Positions 52,558 to 61,275 of a DNA stretch of 64,000 bases are shown here, piece by piece. The DNA is taken from positions 124,001 through 188,000 of the forward strand of contig JBMNKK010000001.1 in assembly GCA_050952125.1 (NCBI GenBank). The letters run 5' to 3'. The notes below the pieces were generated by a model. The model saw nothing but the letters and a program-made list of their open reading frames with translations. It searched no databases and was not told the DNA's origin. How positions within the stretch are numbered: the stretch's first letter is position 1; each line of letters opens with the position of its first letter. A program made the translations under genes and the position numbers. The stretch is from UBA3951 sp050952125. GTDB taxonomy: Bacteria > Bacillota > Sulfobacillia > Fermentithermobacillales > Fermentithermobacillaceae.

Positions 52558-53702
52558 GCGGTTCCGCTTCCTCCTGAGTCACCGGAGCCACCGCCTCGTT
52601 CAGGCCCGTCTCCCCTCTCTCCGCCAATCCGCACGCCGCCGGAGCCGAACCACCCCATTATCTTCGCCCGCATTTCGTCCCAACTTCCGGTTGCGACCCA
52701 CAGGTACACAAAGGTGCCCGCCACCGCCAAACCGAGTATCCAGCCGAGCGACCTTCCGATGGTCCCGCCTGACGGCGCCCCGGTCGAAGCTCCGATAACT
52801 TGGGGCACGACGCCGCCGATGAGGGCGGCACCTGCCTCGGCTGCTTCCCTGGTGGTCTGTTCGGTACCGAGCTCAAGCAGGAGCGAGCGGTCGTAGAGGT
52901 CCTGGTTAAAGTCTGCTTTACCGAGGAAAATGCCCTTTATGAGCCCTTGATACTTCTTGTTGACGGCGTCCTTGAGGCGCCTTGCGAAGTCCAAGTTCGA
53001 GTTCATCTTCGGGTTGGTGCGGCCGATCACTATCATCGCCTTCGCGACTTCCTTGCCTCCCACCTCTTTGAGGTAAGGTTCGGCCGGCCCTGCATCGCGG
53101 TGAACGTCGAAGAGAGCCAAGGGACGTTCCTTCAAGAGCTGCACAGCCGTTCTGCGGGAGCGATCGTAGGCTCCGGCGTCGTGAGGATCGTGAGACGTAG
53201 TGCTGTGAACAGCATCAACTCCGGCGCCCTTAAGGCTGTCGGCCAAGCTGGCGCCTACCTGAAGTATGCCTCCGGCGCCTGCCCGTGAGTCCGTGTTGTC
53301 CGAAGGCTCATAAGACTCGTCCGAGTGGGTGTGATAGATGGCTACCTTACCGCTGCCGCCCTGACTCTGAGCGCTCAGTATGGGTAACTCGGGCAGCGCC
53401 TCCATCTTGCCGACGGCCTTCGCCGTAGCCGTGTCGCCGTTCACCAGAGTGATCTGGTAACGGGTGTCGTCCTCAGCGATAAACTCGTCGCCGACATGCA
53501 GAGTGTGGCCTGTTGTGAATATGGTGCGCCCGGTTTCATCAACTACCGTGTACCACGACCCGCTCCGCTCATCGGCGCCCGAAGGCCCTTGTGTCGCGGT
53601 CGCCGCATAGAAACTCCCCGCGCGGTAGAGATACGCCCCGAATCCTAAGACAAGAGCGATGACGATAATACCCGCGAGGCGCCTACTTCTTGTCTCGTTC
53701 AT
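52554..53702 (-). CDS. spoIIP: Stage II sporulation protein P, with an extra C-terminal membrane helix
   Basis: 382 residues. An N-terminal membrane helix (about 9-30) precedes the hydrolase domain, with the zinc-type motif YHTHSDESY (near 121), VHRDAG and LELGTEQTTREAAEAG. SpoIIP cuts peptidoglycan during engulfment with SpoIID and SpoIIM. A second hydrophobic segment near 318-338 and a Gly-rich tail follow the catalytic domain; this end is longer than in Bacillus SpoIIP. It overlaps DUF1614 by 20 bases. Confidence 0.9.
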   Translation of the reverse strand: MNETRSRRLAGIIVIALVLGFGAYLYRAGSFYAATATQGPSGADERSGSWYTVVDETGRTIFTTGHTLHVGDEFIAEDDTRYQITLVNGDTATAKAVGKMEALPELPILSAQSQGGSGKVAIYHTHSDESYEPSDNTDSRAGAGGILQVGASLADSLKGAGVDAVHSTTSHDPHDAGAYDRSRRTAVQLLKERPLALFDVHRDAGPAEPYLKEVGGKEVAKAMIVIGRTNPKMNSNLDFARRLKDAVNKKYQGLIKGIFLGKADFNQDLYDRSLLLELGTEQTTREAAEAGAALIGGVVPQVIGASTGAPSGGTIGRSLGWILGLAVAGTFVYLWVATGSWDEMRAKIMGWFGSGGVRIGGERGDGPERGGGSGDSGGSGTA

Positions 53703-54336
53703 GGTTGCCCTTCCCCCCTGCCGGAGGTTTCACTACGTGCTCTCTCGCTTCTCCGACCAGCTCGACAAGGCCGACGGCGAGAATTCCCGCCACAACGGTG
53801 GCATCAAAGGTTCCTGCGCCTCCGAAAGCTACCGAGCCGGGTATCCCCATCGTGAGAACCTCAATCCAGTGAATGATATCGGCCGCAAGGATACCGCCGA
53901 CTCCGCCCACAAAGGCCGCTCGCCTGGACCTCCCGCTAAGTGCGGCTATGATGCCCGCGGCGACACCGAAAATGATCATGGGAGGCACCGCCATGAACTG
54001 CTCGTCAGGGTTGAGGAGCTTCGCGAGGCCCCAAATGACCGCGCCCGTAACCAGAGCTGAGAACACCGACCTAATCTTTTCCGAACCCTCGTCGGCGGTA
54101 GCTATGAGCCAGATGGCGACCCCGAGAGGTATCAAGGCGCCCCCAACGTTCACTGATACCGGCACTCTGCCTCTTGAAATGGGGATGTCAATAAAGGTGC
54201 CTGCCGCCATCAGGAGGATGATGACGAGTGCGGCCCTGTCGGAAAGCCTCATTCTGTCGAGCACCCTGTGGAGGACGCCGAAGAAAACCAGGATGGCAAC
54301 GATGATGAGGATGATGGTTCCAATGGGTAGACCCAA
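53683..54336 (-). CDS. DUF1614 family membrane protein
   Basis: 217 residues with about seven membrane helices. It matches the DUF1614 pattern (GALIPLGVAI, GVAAGIIAALSG, GVGGILAADIIH, GSVAFGGAGTFDATVVAGI). It overlaps spoIIP, which lies after it in the same run. Function unknown; the family is common in anaerobes. Confidence 0.85.
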   Translation of the reverse strand: MGLPIGTIILIIVAILVFFGVLHRVLDRMRLSDRAALVIILLMAAGTFIDIPISRGRVPVSVNVGGALIPLGVAIWLIATADEGSEKIRSVFSALVTGAVIWGLAKLLNPDEQFMAVPPMIIFGVAAGIIAALSGRSRRAAFVGGVGGILAADIIHWIEVLTMGIPGSVAFGGAGTFDATVVAGILAVGLVELVGEAREHVVKPPAGGKGNHERDKK

Positions 54337-54432
54337 GGACGACCCCCCCTTAATCTGTCAACACTTAGGCTGTCCTGTAGGGGAAGTGCTCTATTCCTTG
54401 GGCTGTAAGCATATTGGCCCGGCAATATGAAA

Positions 54433-54458
54433 CGCGGGAACCCAACTCGGTTCCCGCG
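54433..54458 (-). terminator. Terminator after ispH-S1
   Basis: Ten-base arms CGCGGGAACC / GGTTCCCGCG with a six-base loop, followed by TTTCATATT on the minus strand, 30 bases past the ispH-S1 stop. Confidence 0.85.
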
Positions 54459-54487
54459 ATCAATTTCAGGTAGGCAACAAGAAGTGC

Positions 54488-56770
54488 CTATGCTTCCGGA
54501 TCTGCCTCCGGCTCGACTGCAGTCTTCTGGGAGTCGACCTCGGCTTCTTCCTCCGGCTTGCACTCTTCCACCTCGGCTGGTTCTGCCTGGGGTTCCGGCT
54601 CGACCGGTTCCGGTTCCGCTTGCTCCGGCACGGTCTCCGGTGCCGCCGGCTCCTGAGCGTCAACTTCCGGCGCAGCCGGAGCAGCCGCGGGTTCGACTTC
54701 CATGGCAGGCGACTCAGGCTCGTCTGAAGCCGGCGCCTGACCGTCTTCGGTGATAAGCTGGTCAGCCTGCTTGATCGACAGGCTGATACGCCGTTCATCC
54801 GGCCTTACCCTGAGAACCTTAACCCTCACAGTATCGCCTGAGCGCACCGCGTCCTCGGGTTTGGTCACATGGTAGACGGCAACCTCGGATATGTGAACCA
54901 GGCCCTCGACACCGGGCTCCAGCTGAACAAACGCGCCAAACGGAGCCGTCCTGGTGACTTCGCCGGTTACAACCGATCCGACAGGATACTTCTCCTCAAC
55001 CCCAAGCCAAGGATCGGGCAGAACCTGCTTGCGGCCTAGAGAAATCTTCCCCTTCTCCTTGTCGACTCTCAGAACCTTTACCTCGATTTCTTGGCCCTCG
55101 CGGACGACCTCGGAAGGATGCTTGACGCGGCCCCAAGAGAGCTCGGAGATATGCAGCAAACCGTCAACCCCGCCTAGGTCAACGAAGACTCCAAAGTCGG
55201 TAAGGCCCTTGACGACTCCGGCGCGAACCTGCCCTTCGGCAATGCTCTCCCAAGTCTCTTGGCAAAGCTTCTGATGCTCCTCCTCAAGGACCACCCTCTG
55301 TGACAGCACAACACGGTTCTTGCTTCTGTCGAGCTCGAGAACCTTGAGCCTGAGCGTCTGTCCCACGTACTTTGAAAGGTCGTTAACGTAGCCCCTCTCT
55401 ACCTGAGACGCGGGCACAAATCCTCTAAGTCCGACATCAACCACAAGGCCGCCCTTTACTTCCTGCGATACGGGAGCTTCAATGACCGTCCCCTGCTCAA
55501 AGGCTTCCTCGAGTTTTTGCCAGTTTGCGTCCTCGTCAGCTTTTCTCTTGGAGAGCCGTAGGCCGCCCTCGGCAGAATCGGAGCTCACGACATAGACCAT
55601 GATTTCATCGCCGGGAGACAGCGTACCCGTTGAGAACGCGCTTTTGCGGTTCAGTTCTGAGGCAGGAATCAGCCCCTCTGATTTCGCCCCCACATCGACC
55701 AAAGCGCCGTTATCATCAACTGAGACTACGCGCCCCTTGATGATCTGCCCGGCTTCGAGGGAACGAAAAGACTCGTCGTACATCTCGGCTGCTGTCTTCT
55801 CGTCGGTCACTTCCATGTCCTCGGTGCTGGGCTCTTCCGCACTCTCTTCCTTCGCAGGCACATCGTCTGCAGAAGGAGATTCCGCTTTCGTGGGTTGGTC
55901 TTCGTGCTCTTTCTCCACCATGGACTTTTCAATTTCCTCCACTTTGCCTACAACCTCCTTTATCACCCAGTCGGGAGTAGAAGCGCCCGCGGCTACTCCG
56001 ACCGTCCGTTTCCCGGAAAACCAATCCGCGGAAACGTCTTCACTAGACTCCACGAGGTATGCCTGAGCCCCGCTCTCGCTGGCGATTTTGAGGAGCTGTC
56101 CCGTGTTGGCGCTTGTCCTTCCCCCGACCACGAGAATCACTTGGCACTCTTTGGCCAGTTCGGCGATGGCTTCCTGCCTATCGTGGGTTACAGTGCAGAT
56201 AGTATTCTCTGATTGAATCGAAATACCTCTTTCCCTCAGAGTTTCCAGGACTTTTTCAACTTCCGACTCCCGGGCCGTCGTCTGAGACAAGACGCAAACG
56301 GCCTTCCCTTCCAGCTGCGGAGCAATCCTCTCTGCCGCGGCTGCATCGGGTACGCAGAAGGCTGTGCCGCCGGCGTGGGACAACACGGCATGCATCTCGG
56401 GATGGCTGGGATCTCCTACCAAGACCACGGTGTATCCCCGTCCGGCAAAATCCTTGGCCAACTGCTGGGTACGCTTCACGTAGGGGCATACCGTGTCGAC
56501 CGTCACCACTCCGTGAGGGACCTTGTTTAGTTCCTCGACTGCTGTCCCGTGGCTGCGCAGGATTAACGTGCCCCCGGTACAGTCAAGGGGCGAATCTACG
56601 TTTTTCACGCCCTTTGCGGCCAATTGAGCCTCGACCACCGGGTTGTGCACCACGGAACCCAAAGTCCACACAGGGTGCGGCCCCTCTGCCACAGCCCTCT
56701 CGACGAGGTCCATTGCCCGCCTGACTCCCAGGCAGTAACCGCTACCCTTCATGACCTTTATCTTCAGCAT
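54488..56770 (-). CDS. ispH: HMBPP reductase fused to S1 RNA-binding domains (IspH-RpsA type)
   Basis: 760 residues. The N-terminal 280 residues are IspH, with iron-sulfur cysteines Cys13, Cys95 and Cys192; it makes IPP and DMAPP in the last step of the MEP pathway. An acidic linker (285-335) leads to four S1 domains (about 338-680), including GVDGLLHISELSWG. A Pro-Glu-Ala-rich tail (690-760) is unstructured. This fusion is known from clostridia, where the S1 part stands in for ribosomal protein S1. It overlaps plsC by seven bases. Confidence 0.95.
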   Translation of the reverse strand: MLKIKVMKGSGYCLGVRRAMDLVERAVAEGPHPVWTLGSVVHNPVVEAQLAAKGVKNVDSPLDCTGGTLILRSHGTAVEELNKVPHGVVTVDTVCPYVKRTQQLAKDFAGRGYTVVLVGDPSHPEMHAVLSHAGGTAFCVPDAAAAERIAPQLEGKAVCVLSQTTARESEVEKVLETLRERGISIQSENTICTVTHDRQEAIAELAKECQVILVVGGRTSANTGQLLKIASESGAQAYLVESSEDVSADWFSGKRTVGVAAGASTPDWVIKEVVGKVEEIEKSMVEKEHEDQPTKAESPSADDVPAKEESAEEPSTEDMEVTDEKTAAEMYDESFRSLEAGQIIKGRVVSVDDNGALVDVGAKSEGLIPASELNRKSAFSTGTLSPGDEIMVYVVSSDSAEGGLRLSKRKADEDANWQKLEEAFEQGTVIEAPVSQEVKGGLVVDVGLRGFVPASQVERGYVNDLSKYVGQTLRLKVLELDRSKNRVVLSQRVVLEEEHQKLCQETWESIAEGQVRAGVVKGLTDFGVFVDLGGVDGLLHISELSWGRVKHPSEVVREGQEIEVKVLRVDKEKGKISLGRKQVLPDPWLGVEEKYPVGSVVTGEVTRTAPFGAFVQLEPGVEGLVHISEVAVYHVTKPEDAVRSGDTVRVKVLRVRPDERRISLSIKQADQLITEDGQAPASDEPESPAMEVEPAAAPAAPEVDAQEPAAPETVPEQAEPEPVEPEPQAEPAEVEECKPEEEAEVDSQKTAVEPEADPEA

Positions 56771-57387
56771 GACCGGACTTCGCGTGCCTCCACGCGGCTT
56801 TCCTCCCTAATGCTGTCCCACAGCTGCGAGATGGCTCTTTCTACAGCATGCGCACCCTCTTCCATATCTACGGCGTTTTGGCCGGTCTTGGGTTCTATTT
56901 TCATGCTGTCACCGAAAACTATGACTACCGGAGCGCCGATCTTGTACGAGCCTCGAATCGCTGCAGGCACTACCGGAGCGCCGGTCCTGAGCGCGAATAG
57001 CGCGGCTCCGGCGTGCATCTCACCTAGGCGGTCGGTGTTCTTCTGCCTGGTTCCCTCGGGAAAAATGCCAAGCACCTCTCCGTTTTTCAGGATGGAAAGA
57101 CCTGTCTTGATGGCGCCCAGGTCCGGTTTTCCACGATTCACAGGAAAGGCGTGGATTTTCCTGAACAGATAGGCCAGGAGGGGATACCTGAACAGCTCTT
57201 TCTTAGCCATGAAGTGGATTGGGCGCTTGACCGCTGAAGCGACCAGGATCGGGTCCCACCAGGAAACGTGGTTGGCGCAGAGAACCGCAGGGCCGGCGGC
57301 GGGGATATTCGAAACACCCCTCGTCTTCACCCGGAACAGGATGCGGCCCAAGGCACCCAGGATGGTCTTCACTATCGAGTAGAGCAA
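56764..57387 (-). CDS. plsC: 1-acyl-sn-glycerol-3-phosphate acyltransferase
   Basis: TTG start with GAGGAGA seven bases upstream; 207 residues. The active motif NHVSWWD (H-x4-D) is at about 40, and FPEGTRQ follows. It adds the second acyl chain to make phosphatidic acid, acting at the membrane. It overlaps cmk by 16 bases and ispH by seven. Confidence 0.95.
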   Translation of the reverse strand: MLYSIVKTILGALGRILFRVKTRGVSNIPAAGPAVLCANHVSWWDPILVASAVKRPIHFMAKKELFRYPLLAYLFRKIHAFPVNRGKPDLGAIKTGLSILKNGEVLGIFPEGTRQKNTDRLGEMHAGAALFALRTGAPVVPAAIRGSYKIGAPVVIVFGDSMKIEPKTGQNAVDMEEGAHAVERAISQLWDSIREESRVEAREVRSC

Positions 57388-58061
57388 TCCCGCTTCTCCT
57401 CACATAGGCGCGTTATCTCATCAACTACCTGGTCGACGGTCTTGTCGGACGTATCAACGAGAACCGAATCGGGAACCAAGACCAGCCTGCCCCACTCCCT
57501 TTCGTGGTCTTTGCGGTCCCGCTCGACGAGTTCGCCCAATACTTCCTCAAGTGTCATTTCTACACCCTTGTCCTGCAACTCCTGCCATCTCCTGCGAGCG
57601 CGCTCCTCCACATCTGCCGTCAGAAACACCTTAACTTCGGCGTCGGGCAGCACTACGCTGGTGATATCCCGGCCTTCCATTACAATGCCGCCGTCTTTGG
57701 CCAACTCTCTTTGGATTCTCACCAAGACTTCCCTCACCGGCCTGTGCATGGCGAGGATCTTGACAGCCTTATCGGTGCCCGGGTCGCGAAGCCTGTCAGT
57801 CAATTCTTCGCCGTCAACCCATACCCGAAAGACTCCATTCTCCTCTCTGGCAGTAAGGTCTAAGGAGCCGGCCATCTCACCAAGGCGGGCCGGATCATCG
57901 AGGGGGATATCGCGGTCAACAGCAGTAAGGGCCAGCGCACGGTACATAGCCCCTGTGTCTAGATAAGTGTATCCGAGTCTCTTTGCGACGGCCCTGGCAA
58001 CCGTGCTCTTGCCTGCTCCGGCCGGGCCGTCGATGGCGACCCGCAAACGTCGTTTTCCCAT
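57372..58061 (-). CDS. cmk: Cytidylate kinase
   Basis: 229 residues from the ATG at 58061, chosen because MGKRRLRVAIDGPAGAGKST is the usual N-terminus; no strong ribosome site precedes it, and a longer frame from 58157 is not supported. P-loop GPAGAGKST, LDTGAMYRA, and GRDITSVVLPDA are all present. It phosphorylates CMP and dCMP. Confidence 0.93.
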   Translation of the reverse strand: MGKRRLRVAIDGPAGAGKSTVARAVAKRLGYTYLDTGAMYRALALTAVDRDIPLDDPARLGEMAGSLDLTAREENGVFRVWVDGEELTDRLRDPGTDKAVKILAMHRPVREVLVRIQRELAKDGGIVMEGRDITSVVLPDAEVKVFLTADVEERARRRWQELQDKGVEMTLEEVLGELVERDRKDHEREWGRLVLVPDSVLVDTSDKTVDQVVDEITRLCEEKRDCSTR

Positions 58062-58105
58062 AGGGAGACTTTTTTCTTTAGGGCCCGTCCGATCTCCTTC
58101 ACCGG

Positions 58106-58612
58106 TCACCGGAGTCTCACTATCCCAATCCCCAGCGTGCCCTGGCCGACAACCCAAGTGCCTATGGCGGGAACTCTCAGGTTCTCCGTTGCAGCCGATA
58201 CGACCACGCTGACCTCGCGGTCCGGAGAATATACTTCCAGCTTGTCTCCGTCTCTCACGGTTACGCTGCCGCCTTCAGGCCCCAACTGCTTGGCTACTCT
58301 GCCGTTCACCAGCACCCAGGCTCTTGCCGGCAGGACACCCAGAAATCTTAAGTAGATTGTGGCCCAATTGGACGGCGCTTCGGAGGCGTCGGGCGGAGGC
58401 CACTCAAGCCAGGGATACGCGTCCTGCTCCAGTCCTTCGACGCTTTGAGACAGCGCCTCGCCCTCAAGCCGTATTGACCTGTTCAGAAACCGGCGCGGCC
58501 CCTCAAAGCGAAGGAGAATCTGTAGTCCGGCTACAAACAAAATGAGTGCAACCGCCAGACTCACTACGCGCCTCTCCGTAGGTGTTCGGCCTTGTCCGTC
58601 AGAACGTTCCAA
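58106..58612 (-). CDS. Membrane-anchored protein ahead of cmk, function unknown
   Basis: A TTG at 58612 behind GGAGGAGA gives 168 residues. One membrane helix lies at about 17-35; the rest is a predicted extracytoplasmic beta-rich domain with VLVNGRVAKQLG and VTVRDGDKLEVYSP, which suggests a small binding or sheath fold. It is the first gene of the cmk-plsC-ispH run. Not recognised. Confidence 0.6.
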   Translation of the reverse strand: MERSDGQGRTPTERRVVSLAVALILFVAGLQILLRFEGPRRFLNRSIRLEGEALSQSVEGLEQDAYPWLEWPPPDASEAPSNWATIYLRFLGVLPARAWVLVNGRVAKQLGPEGGSVTVRDGDKLEVYSPDREVSVVVSAATENLRVPAIGTWVVGQGTLGIGIVRLR

Positions 58613-58653
58613 GCAATGTCTCCTCCGGCATCTATTCTCTCCGTTTGAGGGTT

Positions 58654-58700
58654 TATAATGACGGTGGCAGATAGCCGAAATAGCCATTCTTTGGCTATCT
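58654..58700 (+). promoter_or_regulatory. Possible promoter and leader hairpin of pxpA
   Basis: A perfect TATAAT at 58654-58659 without a clear -35. A hairpin with arms AGATAGCC / GGCTATCT (58669-58700) starts about ten bases later, so it would sit at the very 5' end of the transcript. Confidence 0.35.
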
Positions 58701-58746
58701 CACCTTTCGCTAAAGCAGCGGACGATTATTGACGGGAGGCAAACCC

Positions 58747-59529
58747 ATGCGAATTGACCTGAACACCGACACCGGAGAGTCTTTTGGGCGGTGGAGGATT
58801 GGCGACGATGAATCGCTCCTCTCTTTCGTCTCTTCGGCCAACATCGCTTGCGGCGCTCATGCAGGAGATCCTCTGGTAATGGACCGGATGGCGGCAGTGT
58901 GCAAAGAGAAGGGCGTCGGGATAGGGGCACACCCCGGTTTCCCGGATCTTCAAGGCTTTGGACGCCGGGAAATGAGAATGTCGCCCGCTGAGATTGAGGC
59001 CTTCATGATGTACCAGATAGGGGCGCTCAGGGTGTTTGCCGAGTCATGCGGGCAGGCACTGACTCACGTGAAACCGCACGGCTCCCTCTACAATATGGCA
59101 TCAGTTGATGAGCATGTTGCCCTGGCCGTGGCAAGGGGCGTGGCAAGGTCGACCCGAAGAAATGAAAGTCTGGTGCTTGTCGGGTTGGCGGGGTCACTCA
59201 TGATCGATGCCGCAAAGAGGTTGGGGATCCCCGCGGCCTCCGAGGGCTTCTGCGACCGGGGTTACACGGCTGACGGCAACTTGGCTAAGCGCGGGGAACC
59301 GGGAGCGCTCCTCACCGAAATTGAGGCGGTGGCGAAACGGGCGGTGGACATGGCGACAAAGGGCGCCGTTGTCGCCCTAAACGGAACCGAGATTCCCGTG
59401 CATGCAGACACTCTATGCATCCACAGCGATACTCCGGGCGCACTGGATATAGCGAAGGCAGTGAACCGGGCGCTGAAAGAAGCGGGCGTGGAGATTGTAG
59501 GCATTCAGAAGGTAATCGGGCTGGGTTAG
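58747..59529 (+). CDS. pxpA: 5-oxoprolinase subunit PxpA (LamB/YcsF family)
   Basis: The ATG at 58747 follows GGGAGG by seven bases; 260 residues. Motifs IDLNTDTGE, ANIACGAHAGD, GAHPGFPD and VKPHGSLYN are diagnostic. With PxpB and PxpC it opens 5-oxoproline to glutamate at the cost of ATP. It is followed 60 bases later by the fused partner gene. Confidence 0.95.
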   Translation: MRIDLNTDTGESFGRWRIGDDESLLSFVSSANIACGAHAGDPLVMDRMAAVCKEKGVGIGAHPGFPDLQGFGRREMRMSPAEIEAFMMYQIGALRVFAESCGQALTHVKPHGSLYNMASVDEHVALAVARGVARSTRRNESLVLVGLAGSLMIDAAKRLGIPAASEGFCDRGYTADGNLAKRGEPGALLTEIEAVAKRAVDMATKGAVVALNGTEIPVHADTLCIHSDTPGALDIAKAVNRALKEAGVEIVGIQKVIGLG

Positions 59530-59589
59530 GGAAGTAAACCGGCAGGTATCCGGCCGCCGGTGGGGTTCGGCTTGGGGAGGCGCACCGTA

Positions 59590-61275
59590 ATGGAAGAATT
59601 CCGGATTTGCCGGCTTAGCGAAAGAGCTCTTTTGGTCACGCTCTCGGACACGATATCCGAAGAAGCGAATGACTTGGCATTGCGTACCTCTCTTGCCGTT
59701 GAGGCAGCGGACATTCCCGGCGTTGAAGAAGCCCAGCCTGCGTACTCCTCACTCTGCGTTCACTTTGACCCGCTGAAGGTTGGAGCGCCGTGGCTCGGAG
59801 CGTTTATAAGAGAACGGCTGGCAGCGCTCGCCAAGCAGAGCGAAAAGGCGAAAATCGCCGGTACCGGCCGTGTAGTGGATATTCCGGTCAAGTACGGCGG
59901 TGAAGACGGGCCGGACTTGGCGTGGGCGTCCGAGCACCTGGGGCTTCCTCCCGAAGAGATCATCCGGCGGCACGCGGAAGGCCGCTACCGGGTATACATG
60001 ATAGGGTTCGCGCCGGGATTTCCGTACCTGGGGGGAATGGACCAGAGTATTTCCCTGCCACGGCTTCCCACACCAAGGACGGCCGTTCCTGCAGGCTCGG
60101 TCGCCATAGGCGGAGGCCAAGCCGGCATCTATCCCAGGGAAAGCCCGGGGGGATGGAGGATTATCGGGCGGACTCCGGTAGAGTTCTTTTCACCGCATAG
60201 CAAAACCCCGTGTCTCGTCAGCCCCGGAGACACGGTGCGGTTCGTTCCTGTGAACGACATCGAACGATCACCCGGGCCTGAAAGCAGCGTTGACGAGACA
60301 CTGGCGAGCAAAACCCATCCCCGTGCCCCCGCGCTCCTCGTCGAGCACCCCGGCCTCCTGTCCATCGTGGTCGACGCCGGACGAAAGCGCTACCGCAAGC
60401 TCGGCGTGCCGGTATCGGGCGCGGCAGATGCGAACTCCTACACGCTTGCCAACATCCTGTGCGGCAACTCTCCTTCGGCGCCGGCGCTGGAGATGACTCT
60501 GTGGGGCCCCCGATTGAGGGCGCTAATGGACATCGTTGTAGCGGTTACCGGTGCCCCGTCTCCCCTCTCGGTTGACGGCTTTCCGGTCCCCATGAACAAG
60601 GCTTTTCTCTTGCGCGAGGGTTCGCTTCTGGAGGTTGGCTCACCAAACCGCGGGTGCCGTATATACCTCGCGGCCTCGGGCGGATTCGATGTGCCGCTTG
60701 TTATGGATTCTGCGTCGACTTACCTCCGGGGAGCATTCGGAGGTCTGCAGGGGCGAAGGCTTCTTTCGGGCGACACACTGTACACGCGGCCGGGGGCCGG
60801 ATACAACGAGGTCTGCGCCGCTGCCGAAGCGCTGAGAGATTCACCGCAGATCACAGCGTCCACCTGCTTGTCAGGCCTTACCGAATGGCCTCTCTACCTG
60901 GATCGGCGCCTATCCGAGGAGATTTTGAGTCTGAGGGTGCTCCCGGGACCGGAGTCGTTATCACCTTCCGGGCAGGCGCTCCTAAGCGCTTTGTGCAGCC
61001 GGACGTATTCGGTGAGAAGCGATTCCGACCGGATGGGCGCGAGATTCGACGGGCCCCTCCTGGAACCCGGGCAGGGACAGGGCGACATACTCTCCTCACC
61101 CGTCGTGCCGGGAGTCATCCAGGTCCCTTCGGACGGGCGGCCTGTCCTTCTCCTCTCTGATGCTCAGACCTGCGGCGGATACCGGCGCGTGGCGACGGTT
61201 CTGGGCGAAGATCTGCCGCTGGCGGGCCAGATGCGGCCGGGCGCGAAGATCGGTTTCCAGATATCTAACGTATAG
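59590..61275 (+). CDS. Fused 5-oxoprolinase subunits PxpB-PxpC
   Basis: The ATG at 59590 has GGGGAGG upstream; 561 residues. The first part (about 1-225) is PxpB: SERALLV and GFAPGFPYLGG. The second (about 245-561) is PxpC: SGAADANSYTLAN, the allophanate hydrolase subunit 2-like core. In many bacteria these are two genes; here they are one protein, as in some urea amidolyase-like relatives. Together with PxpA it recycles pyroglutamate. Its end overlaps the convergent ABC ATPase gene by 11 bases. Confidence 0.94.
   Translation: MEEFRICRLSERALLVTLSDTISEEANDLALRTSLAVEAADIPGVEEAQPAYSSLCVHFDPLKVGAPWLGAFIRERLAALAKQSEKAKIAGTGRVVDIPVKYGGEDGPDLAWASEHLGLPPEEIIRRHAEGRYRVYMIGFAPGFPYLGGMDQSISLPRLPTPRTAVPAGSVAIGGGQAGIYPRESPGGWRIIGRTPVEFFSPHSKTPCLVSPGDTVRFVPVNDIERSPGPESSVDETLASKTHPRAPALLVEHPGLLSIVVDAGRKRYRKLGVPVSGAADANSYTLANILCGNSPSAPALEMTLWGPRLRALMDIVVAVTGAPSPLSVDGFPVPMNKAFLLREGSLLEVGSPNRGCRIYLAASGGFDVPLVMDSASTYLRGAFGGLQGRRLLSGDTLYTRPGAGYNEVCAAAEALRDSPQITASTCLSGLTEWPLYLDRRLSEEILSLRVLPGPESLSPSGQALLSALCSRTYSVRSDSDRMGARFDGPLLEPGQGQGDILSSPVVPGVIQVPSDGRPVLLLSDAQTCGGYRRVATVLGEDLPLAGQMRPGAKIGFQISNV

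Noticed and set aside
51886..52896. Open frame of 336 codons on the plus strand across YIEGIA and spoIIP
   Set aside because: Pro/Ser/Arg-rich low-complexity translation antisense to two recognised genes; typical of G+C-rich shadow frames.
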